Positions 13,883 through 22,646 of a stretch of 27,601 nt of DNA are shown here, piece after piece. The first letter of the stretch is position 1; each line of letters starts with the position of its first letter. The position numbers and the translations under genes are program-made. The stretch spans positions 1 through 27,601 of the forward strand of contig CAOJFR010000014.1 in NCBI GenBank assembly GCA_948434855.1. The letters run 5' to 3'. The notes beneath the pieces were generated by a model. The model did no database searches, was not told the origin of the DNA, and saw nothing but the letters and a program-made list of their open reading frames with translations. This DNA is from an uncultured Clostridia bacterium. GTDB lineage: Bacteria; Bacillota; Clostridia; Christensenellales; UBA1242.

Positions 13883-16084
13883 TTATGATAATGCTTCAAC
13901 TAAATCTTCGTATGTTAGTTTATTTATATATTTGATTTGATCTGTGTTATATAAATTGCTGAGCCACTCATATTCTTTTGCAAGGAAATATGTTCCTGTA
14001 GAGCTTCCTGAACCAGCGAAATTTGTATATAACTTTTCATAGAAGAAGCTATAGAGTGTTTCATTTGATGCAGTGCTTACATAGTTTGATTTTAATAATT
14101 TTATTACTCTTTCAACAAACGCTTTATTGCTATAATCAATCTTTCCACCATTATCTTTTATTATGTCTTCAATTTCTGAAGCAACACTTTTGCCTGTGTA
14201 AACATTTTCAATTTTCATGATGTGTGTGCCATAATCTGATGTTACTGCCATAGTTAAGGTGTCTGTGTTTCCACCTTTGTTATACTCTTCTAAAAGCTTT
14301 CTTGCACCAACAGCAAAATCTACCACCCAGCTTCCGTTGTTATCTGGGAAAGAAGAAACAATATAGCCTATTTTGTTTGAAACATTGTTATCTAACGAAT
14401 CAGCTGAATATATCCACTCTAATTCAACAAACAAAAGTGATGAAACTTTGCTGTATATTTCTGCCTTGCTTGCACCATTTGCATTCATGTCTGAAGCTGT
14501 TTGGAAAACATATTCCATGTCTTTATGAGCTTCTATAAGCGCTTTTTTGCCGTCTTCATCTGCTGCAAGATATTCATCTGTCCACATTTTCCAGTTTTTG
14601 AATGTTTTATCGTAGCACTCTAGCACATCTGCTTGATTTGCCATTAAAACACAATCTTCTTTTGCATATTCGCCAAAGTTTTCGTTATAGTTTAATGTTG
14701 TTCCATCATAGCTGTGATTTGAAAGCTTGATGTAGCCACCATAAATGTTTTTTGAAACATCATAAACATTTTTTTGTGCCTCATCATAGTAATAATAATC
14801 TCCAACTAGCGCAATTGATGTGAAATCATTTTTGTCATTAACATTTGTTAAAATTGCATTATTATATTTTTTTGCAAGTTCATCTCTCTTCTTTCTATAA
14901 ACTTCTGCGATTGGACCATAATAGTCTGTATTTGAAGATGAATTTTTTTCATCAATTTTATTAACTTCATCTGTTAAATAATCTGAAAATTTTAACAAGA
15001 TATGCTGAACGCTGAAATAATAATATTTTCCTTCATAATGATATAATAGAAGGCTTGCACCATCACTTGATGTGATTGCCTTTATATATTCTTTTTCTGA
15101 AGAATATAGCTGTTTATCGGTGTAGTATTGATTTATGAATGCTTCAACTATTGCTGCGTCGCTTAGTGAAACGCTGTCTCCGTTGCCATTATGATTTGTT
15201 AAATATTCATTTATATAATAATCTTGGAAAAGTGATGTGATTTTTGCATTGTAATAAACTTCATATACTCTTACAATTTCATTTTCAAAAAGCACTTTCA
15301 TGTCGGTTGTTGTGCCGTCATTTTTTCCACTGGCAACAAGCTCTGCCTTATAGTTTATGTATGCTTGCTTTCTTGCTCCAGCAATATAGTTGGTTTCATC
15401 AATGACAACTCTTACTGGCTCATCATTTGAGTCTTTATCATTTTCATCTGGAACATATTCAAAAATATATTTTTCAATTTGACTTGCAAGCGCTTTAACT
15501 TCTTTTTCTGAAAGCTTATATGCTAGGTTGCCCTCTTCTCTCTTGCTCTCATCAATTTCTGGCTGAGATGGCTCGTATGGCTTGAAGACCTTATCGTCTT
15601 CTTTCTTTTCTTCGTCACGAATCCAAATTGGATAGTCATCTGATGACTCATAGTCTTTATTTGCTGCGTAGATTGGCTTTTCTTTTGTTCCTACCTGATT
15701 GTAAAAATAATCTTTAACTTGCTTTAAAACTTCTTTTTCATCGTCTTTTGTGTAGTATACTACGCCATTTGGATTTTTCTCTTTATTATAAACTGCATCT
15801 TTTGCCATGTCGCCCAAAACTTCTCTTATTATGAGCCACTGATAAAAAGACTCTTCAACAACATCACTGCCATAATATTGAAAATATGCAGCGTTGTTTT
15901 GATAATATGTGTAAAAGCTGTTAATTACATCACCCCTTGTTAACACCTTGTCTCCAATTTGCAACACTGGCTTGCTATTAACTTTTTCTTCATCAGTCTT
16001 AACTATTGAACAACTTGTAAGAGAAAACAGGCTTATAATTCCCATAAACATTCCAAGCACAAGTGATAGTATTTTCTTTTTCAA
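13883..16084 (-). CDS. Large PrsA/SurA-like parvulin lipoprotein
   Basis: A 733-aa lipoprotein: signal peptide 1-24 with lipobox LTSC, acylated Cys25. KPVLQIGDKVLTRGDVINSFY (38-58) is the usual start of the SurA_N/PrsA chaperone region. A parvulin prolyl-isomerase domain seems to begin with VQHILLKF (359-366), and its last strand looks like DYGTHIMKI (617-625), but these are about 250 residues apart instead of the usual 80-90, so the domain is either split by a large insertion or degenerate. A probable role is folding of secreted proteins outside the membrane; isomerase activity is uncertain. The start is TTG at 16084, placed by an AAGGGGAA ribosome-binding site and by the KKK signal peptide start; no ATG is available. 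It is monocistronic with its own promoter and terminator. Confidence 0.82.
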   Translation of the reverse strand: MKKKILSLVLGMFMGIISLFSLTSCSIVKTDEEKVNSKPVLQIGDKVLTRGDVINSFYTYYQNNAAYFQYYGSDVVEESFYQWLIIREVLGDMAKDAVYNKEKNPNGVVYYTKDDEKEVLKQVKDYFYNQVGTKEKPIYAANKDYESSDDYPIWIRDEEKKEDDKVFKPYEPSQPEIDESKREEGNLAYKLSEKEVKALASQIEKYIFEYVPDENDKDSNDEPVRVVIDETNYIAGARKQAYINYKAELVASGKNDGTTTDMKVLFENEIVRVYEVYYNAKITSLFQDYYINEYLTNHNGNGDSVSLSDAAIVEAFINQYYTDKQLYSSEKEYIKAITSSDGASLLLYHYEGKYYYFSVQHILLKFSDYLTDEVNKIDEKNSSSNTDYYGPIAEVYRKKRDELAKKYNNAILTNVNDKNDFTSIALVGDYYYYDEAQKNVYDVSKNIYGGYIKLSNHSYDGTTLNYNENFGEYAKEDCVLMANQADVLECYDKTFKNWKMWTDEYLAADEDGKKALIEAHKDMEYVFQTASDMNANGASKAEIYSKVSSLLFVELEWIYSADSLDNNVSNKIGYIVSSFPDNNGSWVVDFAVGARKLLEEYNKGGNTDTLTMAVTSDYGTHIMKIENVYTGKSVASEIEDIIKDNGGKIDYSNKAFVERVIKLLKSNYVSTASNETLYSFFYEKLYTNFAGSGSSTGTYFLAKEYEWLSNLYNTDQIKYINKLTYEDLVEALS

Positions 16085-16118
16085 AATATTATTCCCCTTA
16101 TAATATACTTCACAAAAA

Positions 16119-16147
16119 ATTATAATTGTTTAAACTCAAAAAATCAA
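16119..16147 (-). promoter_or_regulatory. Promoter of the parvulin-like lipoprotein gene
   Basis: The minus strand reads TTGATT (16142-16147), exactly 17 nt, TATAAT (16119-16124). The leader is about 28 nt and contains the AAGGGGAA site. Confidence 0.72.
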
Positions 16148-16154
16148 CACTTTT

Positions 16155-16177
16155 TAAAACAAATTGACCTATTTGTT
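16155..16177 (-). terminator. Possible terminator after mfd
   Basis: On the minus strand AACAAAT (16177-16171) pairs with ATTTGTT (16164-16158) around AGGTCA, followed by only a short T run. It is weak, but correctly placed 10 nt after the mfd stop codon. Confidence 0.4.
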
Positions 16178-16187
16178 AATTAAATTC

Positions 16188-19100
16188 TTAATTTTTTGTC
16201 GCTTTTTTATTCAAAAGTTCTGAAGCTGTCAGCAAAAACTTTTTTAGCTCTTCAAAATTCTCTTTGCAGGTTTGCTTTTTATCAAACACAATAAGCGGTT
16301 TTGCCGCTATTTCTACACTGCAATTTAACCTGAACTTAAACAATGCCTCACCCAAAACTTCGCTCTTTAGTATGTCTTCTTTATTTTTAAAAACCAGACT
16401 TACGCCTGCGCCAAATGAATTTACCTCTATGGCACAAAGTTTTATTGAAAGCTGCCTTACAAGCGAAATGTCCATGAGATTTGTAACCACTTCTGGAATT
16501 ATTCCATAACTCTCTTTTATTTCACTTTTGAGTTTTTCTAACTCTTCTATTGATGACAACACTGAAATTCTTTTATAAGCCGTCATTCGCTCTTCGCTTG
16601 TTAAAATATAGGTGTCTGGAACATAGGCATCTATTGCAACTTTTATTAATACATCTTTTGTTTCGCTTAACTTTTCTCCCCTAAGCTCTTTAACCGCATC
16701 TGAAAGCATCTTTGAATATAGGTCATAGCCAACTTTTTGCATATGTCCACTTTGCTCAGCACCAAAAATGTTGCCTCCGCCCCTGATTTCTAAATCTCGC
16801 ATTGCAAGTTTAAAGCCACTGCCAAATTCGCAAAATTCACTCATTGCGTCTAGCCTTTTATAGGCTTCTTCTGTGAGCGACTTATGATAGTCATAAGTGA
16901 AATATGCATAAGCCATTTTGCTTCCCCTGCCAACTCTGCCCCTGATTTGATAGAGCTGCGAAAGACCAAGTTTGTCGCTATCTATAACAATTAATGTGTT
17001 GGCATTTTCTATGTCTATTCCGTTTTCAATTATGGTTGTGCAAATTAGCACATTTGCCTTTTTTGAATAAAAGTCATATATGACACCCTCTAGCTGTTTT
17101 GGCGCCATTTGACCATGTGCAACCATAACCTCTGACTCTGGCACAATTTTTTTGATACGCTCTGCAAAACTATATATTTTTTCAACACTGTTAAACAGAA
17201 TAAAAACTTGACCATCTCTTGAAAGCTCTCTTTTTATGGCATCACTTACAAGGGCATCGGAATATTCTGTTACATAGGTTTGAATTGGAAGCCTTTCGCT
17301 TGGTGGCGTTGAAATTATGCTTATGTCTCTTATGCCAGAAAGCGACATATTGAGTGTTCTTGGAATTGGCGTTGCAGAGAGAGTGAGCACATCTACATTA
17401 TTATATTTTTCCTTTAATTTTTCTTTGTCTTCAACACCAAATTTTTGCTCTTCGTCAAGCACTATTAAGCCAAGATTTTTGAACTCTACATCTTTACTAA
17501 ACACTCTATGAGTTCCAAACACTAAGTCTGTGCTGCCATCTTTTATGCTCTTTAACGCCTTTTCTATCTGACCTTTTGTTTTGAAGCGATTGAGAACCGT
17601 CATGCTTATGCCAAAGTCTTGCATTCTGGCTTTTGCTGTGTTGTGGTGCTGCTCTGAAAGAATGGTTGTTGGAGCAACAAACGCAACTTGTTTACCATCC
17701 ATAATTGCTTTAAAGCACGCCCTTAGAGCAACTTCAGTTTTTCCAAAACCCACATCTCCACAAAGCAGTCTATCCATTACCTTTGGAGATTCCATATCCT
17801 TTTTTATTTCTTCAGCAGAAGTTAGCTGGTCTTCTGTTTCTAAGTAGATGAACGCATTTTCAAACTCTTTTTGAAGATCATTGTCTTCTGAAAATGCAAA
17901 GCCCTGAATTTGCTCTCTTTTTGCATAAAGCTCTGTTAAATTTATTGCTAATTCACGAACCGATTTCTTTACTCTTTCTTTGACCGCTGAAAACTCTGTT
18001 CCACCAATTTTGCTAAGCCTTGCTGGCTTTTCTGCACCAGAAAAACGAGAGATTAAATCCATGCCTGAAGTTGGAACATATAGTAAATCTCCATCTCTAT
18101 ATTTTATAACAATATAGTCTTTTGTGCCAAGGTTTCCTGTGAGTTTTGTGACCCCTTCACACACACCGATTCCATGAAACTCATGCACAACATAGTCACC
18201 AACTTTTGGTATGGTAAATACGCTTTCTTTTGAACTTTTTAATCCACTTTTTTTATGCTTTTTTGCAAACAAATCATAAGTTCCGATAACACACACTTTT
18301 TCATCATTTAGCACAAAGCCTGACTCGTATGCTGCTGTGTGAATTGCAGAGACTGTGCCAAAAATTGAACCATTATCTGAAATATTTAATTCACAATCTT
18401 TTGAGCTTAGTATGTTTTGGATGCTTTTTGCCTGAGAAAGATTTCCGGCAAGAATGTGAAGAGAGTAGCCTGAGGCTAAATATTTTTTTACGTCAGATGA
18501 AAACTCTTTTAAATTGTGTGTGTATTTTGAGCATGGATTGCTCTTTAGCGAAAAAACCGCCTGAGATTCATAAAACCTATTTGTGTTTGTGAGCTTTAAA
18601 AAGCTTATTGCTTGATGTGTTTTGAAATTTTCTAGCACTTGCCCTTCAGTGAAAAAACATGGCATTTTTGCAAGAAGTCCACCAGAAGCATTTAACTCTT
18701 TAACCCTATTTTCACTCTCTTTTGCATAGTTTGTGAGCCTGTCATAAACCTGCTTGCACTCATCTATTACTATTGCAAAATTTTGACCAATGAAATAGTC
18801 AAAAATGCTGTGTTTTTCAGCATTTTCGTAGGTTTGGAGCAGATCTAAACTATAGCCTCTTTCACCAAGGTTTATTCTTGAAATAAGCTCATCAACTTGG
18901 GCGTCAAACAATATAGATGAATCTACACTTTGTGAAAACTTTCCCTTAGTTTTTGTTAAGCTTTCAACAATGTCTGAAACTTCTTTTTCGCTTAAAAACA
19001 AGTCTGAACAAGGACAAATTTTTATCTCTTTTTCTTCTTTTGTGCCCTTAATTTTTTCAAGGTCTAAAACCTTTATGCTTTCAACTTCTGTGTCAAAAAA

Positions 19101-19670
19101 ATCAAGCCTATATGGCACTTCGCTATAGGCAGGAAAAATGTCTAGCACTTCTCCTCTTATTGAAAACTGACCTGCTGAGAAAATTAGTTCTTCTCTCCTA
19201 TATCCTGCCTGAATTAATCTTTTTTCAATATCGCCAATCTCATAATTTTTTCCGCATCTTAAGCTGAATGTGTTTTCTTTAAACCTTTTTGGGTCTGGCA
19301 AAAAATTAAAGAGTGCCTCAACTGGACAAACCACAACTTCTGCAAGATTTGAAATTATGTTATATAGCGTTTTTGTCCTAATTTCATACCTTTCATTTGC
19401 AGTGGCTTTCTTGTATAAAAAACTATCAGAAATTTGTGGTAGCAAACACGCTTTTTTGCCCATTAAACTAAAGGCAGAAACAGCTGCATTTGCCTGAACA
19501 TCGTCTGAGGTTATATATATTATTTTATCGCAAAACTCTGCTGACAGGGCGGTTTTTAATGAATTTTGAACACCAAAAAACGAACAGGATTTTCCTGCCC
19601 ATACTTCTTGCATCATTTTTTTGAAACCACAAAGTGCTTCAAAATTAAAACGATTATTTGTGTGTTCCAT
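16188..19670 (-). CDS. mfd: Transcription-repair coupling factor Mfd
   Basis: A translocase that removes RNA polymerase stalled at DNA lesions and recruits UvrA. The 1160 residues show the full domain order: UvrB-like N-terminal module (about 1-330, with the ERYEIRTKTLYNII and PVEALFNFLPDP strands), a CarD-like RNA-polymerase interaction domain (about 485-550, VGDYVVHEFHGIGVCEG...DYIVIKYRDGDLLYVP), RecG-like motor with Walker A GDVGFGKTE (about 635), DEEQ box (about 738), LSATPIPRTL, the IENGIDIENANT and QIRGRVGRG motifs, and the C-terminal D7 domain. I prefer the ATG at 19670 (a GAG 4 nt upstream); an in-frame ATG at 19688 lies deeper in pth and has no ribosome-binding site. It overlaps the end of pth by 17 nt, so it is coupled to it. 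Confidence 0.97.
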   Translation of the reverse strand: MEHTNNRFNFEALCGFKKMMQEVWAGKSCSFFGVQNSLKTALSAEFCDKIIYITSDDVQANAAVSAFSLMGKKACLLPQISDSFLYKKATANERYEIRTKTLYNIISNLAEVVVCPVEALFNFLPDPKRFKENTFSLRCGKNYEIGDIEKRLIQAGYRREELIFSAGQFSIRGEVLDIFPAYSEVPYRLDFFDTEVESIKVLDLEKIKGTKEEKEIKICPCSDLFLSEKEVSDIVESLTKTKGKFSQSVDSSILFDAQVDELISRINLGERGYSLDLLQTYENAEKHSIFDYFIGQNFAIVIDECKQVYDRLTNYAKESENRVKELNASGGLLAKMPCFFTEGQVLENFKTHQAISFLKLTNTNRFYESQAVFSLKSNPCSKYTHNLKEFSSDVKKYLASGYSLHILAGNLSQAKSIQNILSSKDCELNISDNGSIFGTVSAIHTAAYESGFVLNDEKVCVIGTYDLFAKKHKKSGLKSSKESVFTIPKVGDYVVHEFHGIGVCEGVTKLTGNLGTKDYIVIKYRDGDLLYVPTSGMDLISRFSGAEKPARLSKIGGTEFSAVKERVKKSVRELAINLTELYAKREQIQGFAFSEDNDLQKEFENAFIYLETEDQLTSAEEIKKDMESPKVMDRLLCGDVGFGKTEVALRACFKAIMDGKQVAFVAPTTILSEQHHNTAKARMQDFGISMTVLNRFKTKGQIEKALKSIKDGSTDLVFGTHRVFSKDVEFKNLGLIVLDEEQKFGVEDKEKLKEKYNNVDVLTLSATPIPRTLNMSLSGIRDISIISTPPSERLPIQTYVTEYSDALVSDAIKRELSRDGQVFILFNSVEKIYSFAERIKKIVPESEVMVAHGQMAPKQLEGVIYDFYSKKANVLICTTIIENGIDIENANTLIVIDSDKLGLSQLYQIRGRVGRGSKMAYAYFTYDYHKSLTEEAYKRLDAMSEFCEFGSGFKLAMRDLEIRGGGNIFGAEQSGHMQKVGYDLYSKMLSDAVKELRGEKLSETKDVLIKVAIDAYVPDTYILTSEERMTAYKRISVLSSIEELEKLKSEIKESYGIIPEVVTNLMDISLVRQLSIKLCAIEVNSFGAGVSLVFKNKEDILKSEVLGEALFKFRLNCSVEIAAKPLIVFDKKQTCKENFEELKKFLLTASELLNKKATKN

Positions 19671-20238
19671 TATTCTCTGACTTGCCATTAAATTTTGTCA
19701 TTAAAGAGTCTATACTCTCTCCTAAAACATAGGCTTTGACCGCATCTGCAGCCTTTTGCAACCCTTGTTTTTGTGAGTCCGTCATCTTCATGCGTGAAAG
19801 CACATAATTTGCCAAATCTTGATGCTCGTTTTGTTTGCCTATACCTAGCCTTAGCCTTGCAAAATTTGTGCTGTTGGTTTCTGCAATTATGCTCTTTAGA
19901 CCATTATGCGTGCCAGCTGAACCAGACTTTCTGATTCTTATTTCTCCTGACGCTTGATCTATGTCATCAACCACAACAAGCACATCTTCAATTTTTATGC
20001 CAAACTTTTGAGTTAGGCTTTTGACAGCCCTTCCGCTTTCATTCATATATGTTCTTGGCATCGCAAAAATAAACTTTTCATTGGGAGTTTTATACTCTGC
20101 ATAATCTGCTTCGCAACCCCTTTTATTAAAGCTTATGCCAAGCTCTTTTGCAACCGCTATAAGCACCATGAAACCAGCATTGTGGTTTGTGTTTTCATAC
20201 TCTTTTCCAATATTTCCAAGCCCAACAATTAGTTTCAT
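19654..20238 (-). CDS. pth: Peptidyl-tRNA hydrolase
   Basis: Releases tRNA from peptidyl-tRNAs that drop off the ribosome, in the cytoplasm. From the ATG at 20238 (AGGGG site 5 nt upstream) the protein has 194 residues, the normal length. A frame open 15 codons further has no ribosome-binding site and would run into the GlmU-like gene. The active-site set is complete: GLGN (N9), NTNHNAGF with catalytic H19, YMNESG (N66), VVVDDID (D91/D92) and the GTHNGLKSI loop (N112). It is the middle gene of a three-gene unit with the GlmU-like gene 14 nt upstream and mfd overlapping downstream, the pth-mfd order conserved in Bacillota. Confidence 0.96.
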   Translation of the reverse strand: MKLIVGLGNIGKEYENTNHNAGFMVLIAVAKELGISFNKRGCEADYAEYKTPNEKFIFAMPRTYMNESGRAVKSLTQKFGIKIEDVLVVVDDIDQASGEIRIRKSGSAGTHNGLKSIIAETNSTNFARLRLGIGKQNEHQDLANYVLSRMKMTDSQKQGLQKAADAVKAYVLGESIDSLMTKFNGKSENNGTHK

Positions 20239-20252
20239 AACCACCCCTACTG

Positions 20253-21284
20253 TTACTTTTTTTCGCCCAAGATTCTTGAACATGGACTGATAACATCATT
20301 TTGCTTAATTATGACAGGTCTGTTTGTTCCTATCACATATGAATTTTTGCCAATAACTGCGTTTTCTAAAACATTTGCATTATCCGAATAAGAATTTTCA
20401 CCTAAAATTGCATTATTTTTTAATGCGGAATTTGTGAGCTTTGCACACAAACACACCCTTGCCCTTTCACCAACAACCGAATGATTGACAACTGACCTTG
20501 TTTCTATGATTGAACCAGCCTTTATTAGCGAATTTTTTATTACTGCTCCTGTTTCTATGATTGAATCATCACCAATTTTTGAGTTTGAAATTATTGCTCC
20601 CTCTTGAATCACAACATTTTCACCAATAAACGAACCAGAAAGAAGCGATACGCCAGCACCGATTTCTGAGCCCGCGCCAATATATACATTTGAATTTAAA
20701 TTTGTTAATTTTTCATTTTCAAACACAACGCCATTTTTTTTATGAAAATTAAACATTCTCTTTGTGAGTGTTTCTTTTGCTATGCTTAAATCTTCAACGG
20801 TTTTAACTTCATTAAAATCATTGCTCTCTAAAGTATAGGCAAGCGTTGCATAAATTTCATCTATATTTGAAATGTATTCATTTTTTAAGATATAGCCCTT
20901 TTTGAGCCTGCACACATTTAATCTTTTTCTATATGCAAAACCAAGCAAATCTTTAATTTTTGATTTTGTAATTAGAGGTGTGCTTGCAAAAAGCACAACT
21001 GTATACTCATTTTGACGAGCATATGGCTTGATTAAGTCTAAAAAGTTCTCCCTATCTGACAATGTTAAAAATATTGGTTTTTCTGGACACGCCTTTCCTA
21101 CCCAATCAGCAAGTGTTTCACCACAAATTTTTTGCTCATAAATTCTGCTGGTATAGCCCTCAAAAGATTTTTCTTCGCAAAGCACAACATAGTTTGCCGA
21201 AACCTCTAGGCTGTCGCCCTCAACAAACTCATGCTCTTCACTTGCAATTATTTCTTCTATTATTGTTTTTTCCATTGTTTCCAT
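20253..21284 (-). CDS. Degenerate GlmU-like left-handed beta-helix protein
   Basis: A 343-aa protein. Residues about 200-335 are hexapeptide repeats of a left-handed beta-helix (VYIGAGSEIGAGVSLLSGSFIGENVVIQEGAIISNSKIGDDS...). The join KETLTKRMFNFHKKNGVVF (172-190) matches the GlmU linker after the uridyltransferase domain. The N-terminal 170 residues look like a shrunken GT-A domain: the glycine-rich LAAGxGTRM loop is absent and the metal-binding GD before PLIT is AS-T (FASTPLIT). The C-terminal acetyltransferase active-site segment (K-x-x-H-x-S-Y-x-G-D) is also missing. Neither UDP-GlcNAc step is therefore supported; a structural or regulatory role is more likely. It occupies the usual glmU position upstream of pth-mfd. 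There is no ribosome-binding site; the promoter implies a leaderless mRNA. An ATG at codon 4 is an alternative start. Confidence 0.82.
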   Translation of the reverse strand: METMEKTIIEEIIASEEHEFVEGDSLEVSANYVVLCEEKSFEGYTSRIYEQKICGETLADWVGKACPEKPIFLTLSDRENFLDLIKPYARQNEYTVVLFASTPLITKSKIKDLLGFAYRKRLNVCRLKKGYILKNEYISNIDEIYATLAYTLESNDFNEVKTVEDLSIAKETLTKRMFNFHKKNGVVFENEKLTNLNSNVYIGAGSEIGAGVSLLSGSFIGENVVIQEGAIISNSKIGDDSIIETGAVIKNSLIKAGSIIETRSVVNHSVVGERARVCLCAKLTNSALKNNAILGENSYSDNANVLENAVIGKNSYVIGTNRPVIIKQNDVISPCSRILGEKK

Positions 21285-21290
21285 ACCAAA

Positions 21291-21319
21291 ATTTTATAAT
21301 TTTAATTTAGCTTTGTCAA
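21291..21319 (-). promoter_or_regulatory. Promoter of the GlmU-like - pth - mfd unit, leaderless architecture
   Basis: The minus strand reads a perfect TTGACA (21314-21319), exactly 17 nt, then TAAAAT (21291-21296). Six nt remain before the ATG at 21284, so +1 falls on the A of the start codon. Confidence 0.75.
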
Positions 21320-21340
21320 GCACAAAATATTAGCCTTGCC

Positions 21341-21793
21341 CTATGATTTTGATTTTCTTTTTTGCTTGAAGTATTCCGTTACTAATTTGCTGCACTCTTC
21401 TTCTTTTTTTCCGCCAAAAACATTGGTTTTATGATTTAAATTTGACAGTTCTACAAGCTCTTTTGCTGAAATTGAACCGCTTGTGATTGAGGCACCGAAA
21501 TATAGGTTTTCTAGCCTAGCATTTAAGATGGCTCCCATGCACATAACACATGGCTCTAAACTTACATATATGTCACAGCCAAGCAGCCTAAAATCATTAA
21601 GCTTTTTGCACGCTTTTTTTATTGCAAGAATTTCTGCATGGGCTGTTGCATCACGGCTCTCTTCTCGCTTGTTATATGCCGACGACACAATCTTTCCATC
21701 CTTAACAATCACTGCACCTACAGGAACTTCGTCTAACTTTTCCGCCTTTTTGGCAAGGCTTATTGCTTTGTCTATAAACTTTTCTTCATACAT
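21341..21793 (-). CDS. tadA: tRNA-specific adenosine deaminase TadA
   Basis: Deaminates A34 to inosine in tRNA-Arg(ACG). A 150-aa protein from the ATG at 21793 with the zinc deaminase motifs HAE (H52, catalytic E54) and PCVMC (C82, C85), preceded by DEVPVGAVIV and followed by GAILNARLENLYFGA. The length is normal. The frame is open 10 codons further into the upstream gene, but MYEEKFIDKA is the expected start and lies 8 nt after a GAGAT site. The start overlaps the last 8 nt of the M14 peptidase gene, so it is the last gene of the walJ operon. The family includes other nucleoside deaminases, but the PCVMC and GA-x-x-NAR pattern fits TadA well. Confidence 0.94.
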   Translation of the reverse strand: MYEEKFIDKAISLAKKAEKLDEVPVGAVIVKDGKIVSSAYNKREESRDATAHAEILAIKKACKKLNDFRLLGCDIYVSLEPCVMCMGAILNARLENLYFGASITSGSISAKELVELSNLNHKTNVFGGKKEEECSKLVTEYFKQKRKSKS

Positions 21794-22646
21794 AACTTTT
21801 ATCTCTAGCAACATTATAAGCAAATTTTAGGTCTTTTGCAATAAATTTGTGCTTTTCATAAATTTCAGTTAAATATTCTTCTGAAATTGGATGCGACAAA
21901 CTATCACTTCCAACCTCTATTGTTAAGGCAGGAATTTTTAACTTTTCTACACAAAAGTCTTTGTAGCCACCAGAACTTGTCTGCTCTGGATTTTTTATTG
22001 CATAGCCAGTGCTTGCAGCAAAACGCTCTGCAATAAGTTTGTCCCTTTCAAGAAAAGCATCTTTTTGAAAAAAGTTGTAATATATTTCTTCGCCCTTGCT
22101 ATGATAACTTATTGTGATAAATGGCAAAACTGCCCTTGTGAAATCTGCAAGAATTTTGGTTTCTTTTGCACTTTCTGCAAACCACCCCACAAAGCCTTGA
22201 CTTGCGGGAATGTGTGAGCCAACGTTTGTTCCGAACCTTGCATCAAAATTGTTGTTTATGTCAACACCCATTCCATTTGCCTTCCAGAGCGAAAAATCTG
22301 GGCTGTCTGAATTTATGCCCAGCAACATTTTGCGATATTTTTCTGGAGTACTCAAAACTCCACCAGTGCAAAGCTCTATGCCATCTGGATTTGCCATTGG
22401 AATTATGCAGACATTAAACTCTTCTATTTTATCAAACAAACCTTCATCTAACATTTTGCAAACAAGGTCTGTTGTTATATGCTCTCTTGCATGAACTCCC
22501 GCAACCAAAAATGCAGTAGAAAGACCCTCTCCACTGGTTTTTTCTACTGCATAAATTTCTCTATTAAATTGTGTTTTTCCAAGGCTTTGTACCTTGTATT
22601 TTTGTTTATAAACTTCTAATTTTTGCAAAAATGATTTGTAGTCCAC
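21786..22646 (-). CDS. M14-family zinc carboxypeptidase, possibly a cell-wall peptide peptidase
   Basis: A 286-aa protein without signal peptide, so cytoplasmic or released otherwise. The zinc motif HARE (H52, E55), NPDG (86-89), third ligand in ISYHSKGE (H182) and catalytic Glu in LTIEVG (E244) are all present. The substrate-binding N-R of typical carboxypeptidases reads GVDINNNF (127-134): the arginine that holds a free C-terminal carboxylate is missing, as in several gamma-D-glutamyl-diaminopimelate peptidases of the M14C group. A role in recycling murein peptides is therefore plausible but inferred. The start is GTG at 22646, sharing one base with the stop codon of the CPBP gene (TAGTG); with no strong ribosome-binding site of its own it is probably translated by coupling. 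Confidence 0.87.
   Translation of the reverse strand: MDYKSFLQKLEVYKQKYKVQSLGKTQFNREIYAVEKTSGEGLSTAFLVAGVHAREHITTDLVCKMLDEGLFDKIEEFNVCIIPMANPDGIELCTGGVLSTPEKYRKMLLGINSDSPDFSLWKANGMGVDINNNFDARFGTNVGSHIPASQGFVGWFAESAKETKILADFTRAVLPFITISYHSKGEEIYYNFFQKDAFLERDKLIAERFAASTGYAIKNPEQTSSGGYKDFCVEKLKIPALTIEVGSDSLSHPISEEYLTEIYEKHKFIAKDLKFAYNVARDKSYV

Noticed and set aside
16188..19688. Longer mfd start at 19688
   Set aside because: It has no ribosome-binding site and lies deeper in pth; the ATG at 19670 is better supported, although the difference is only 6 codons.
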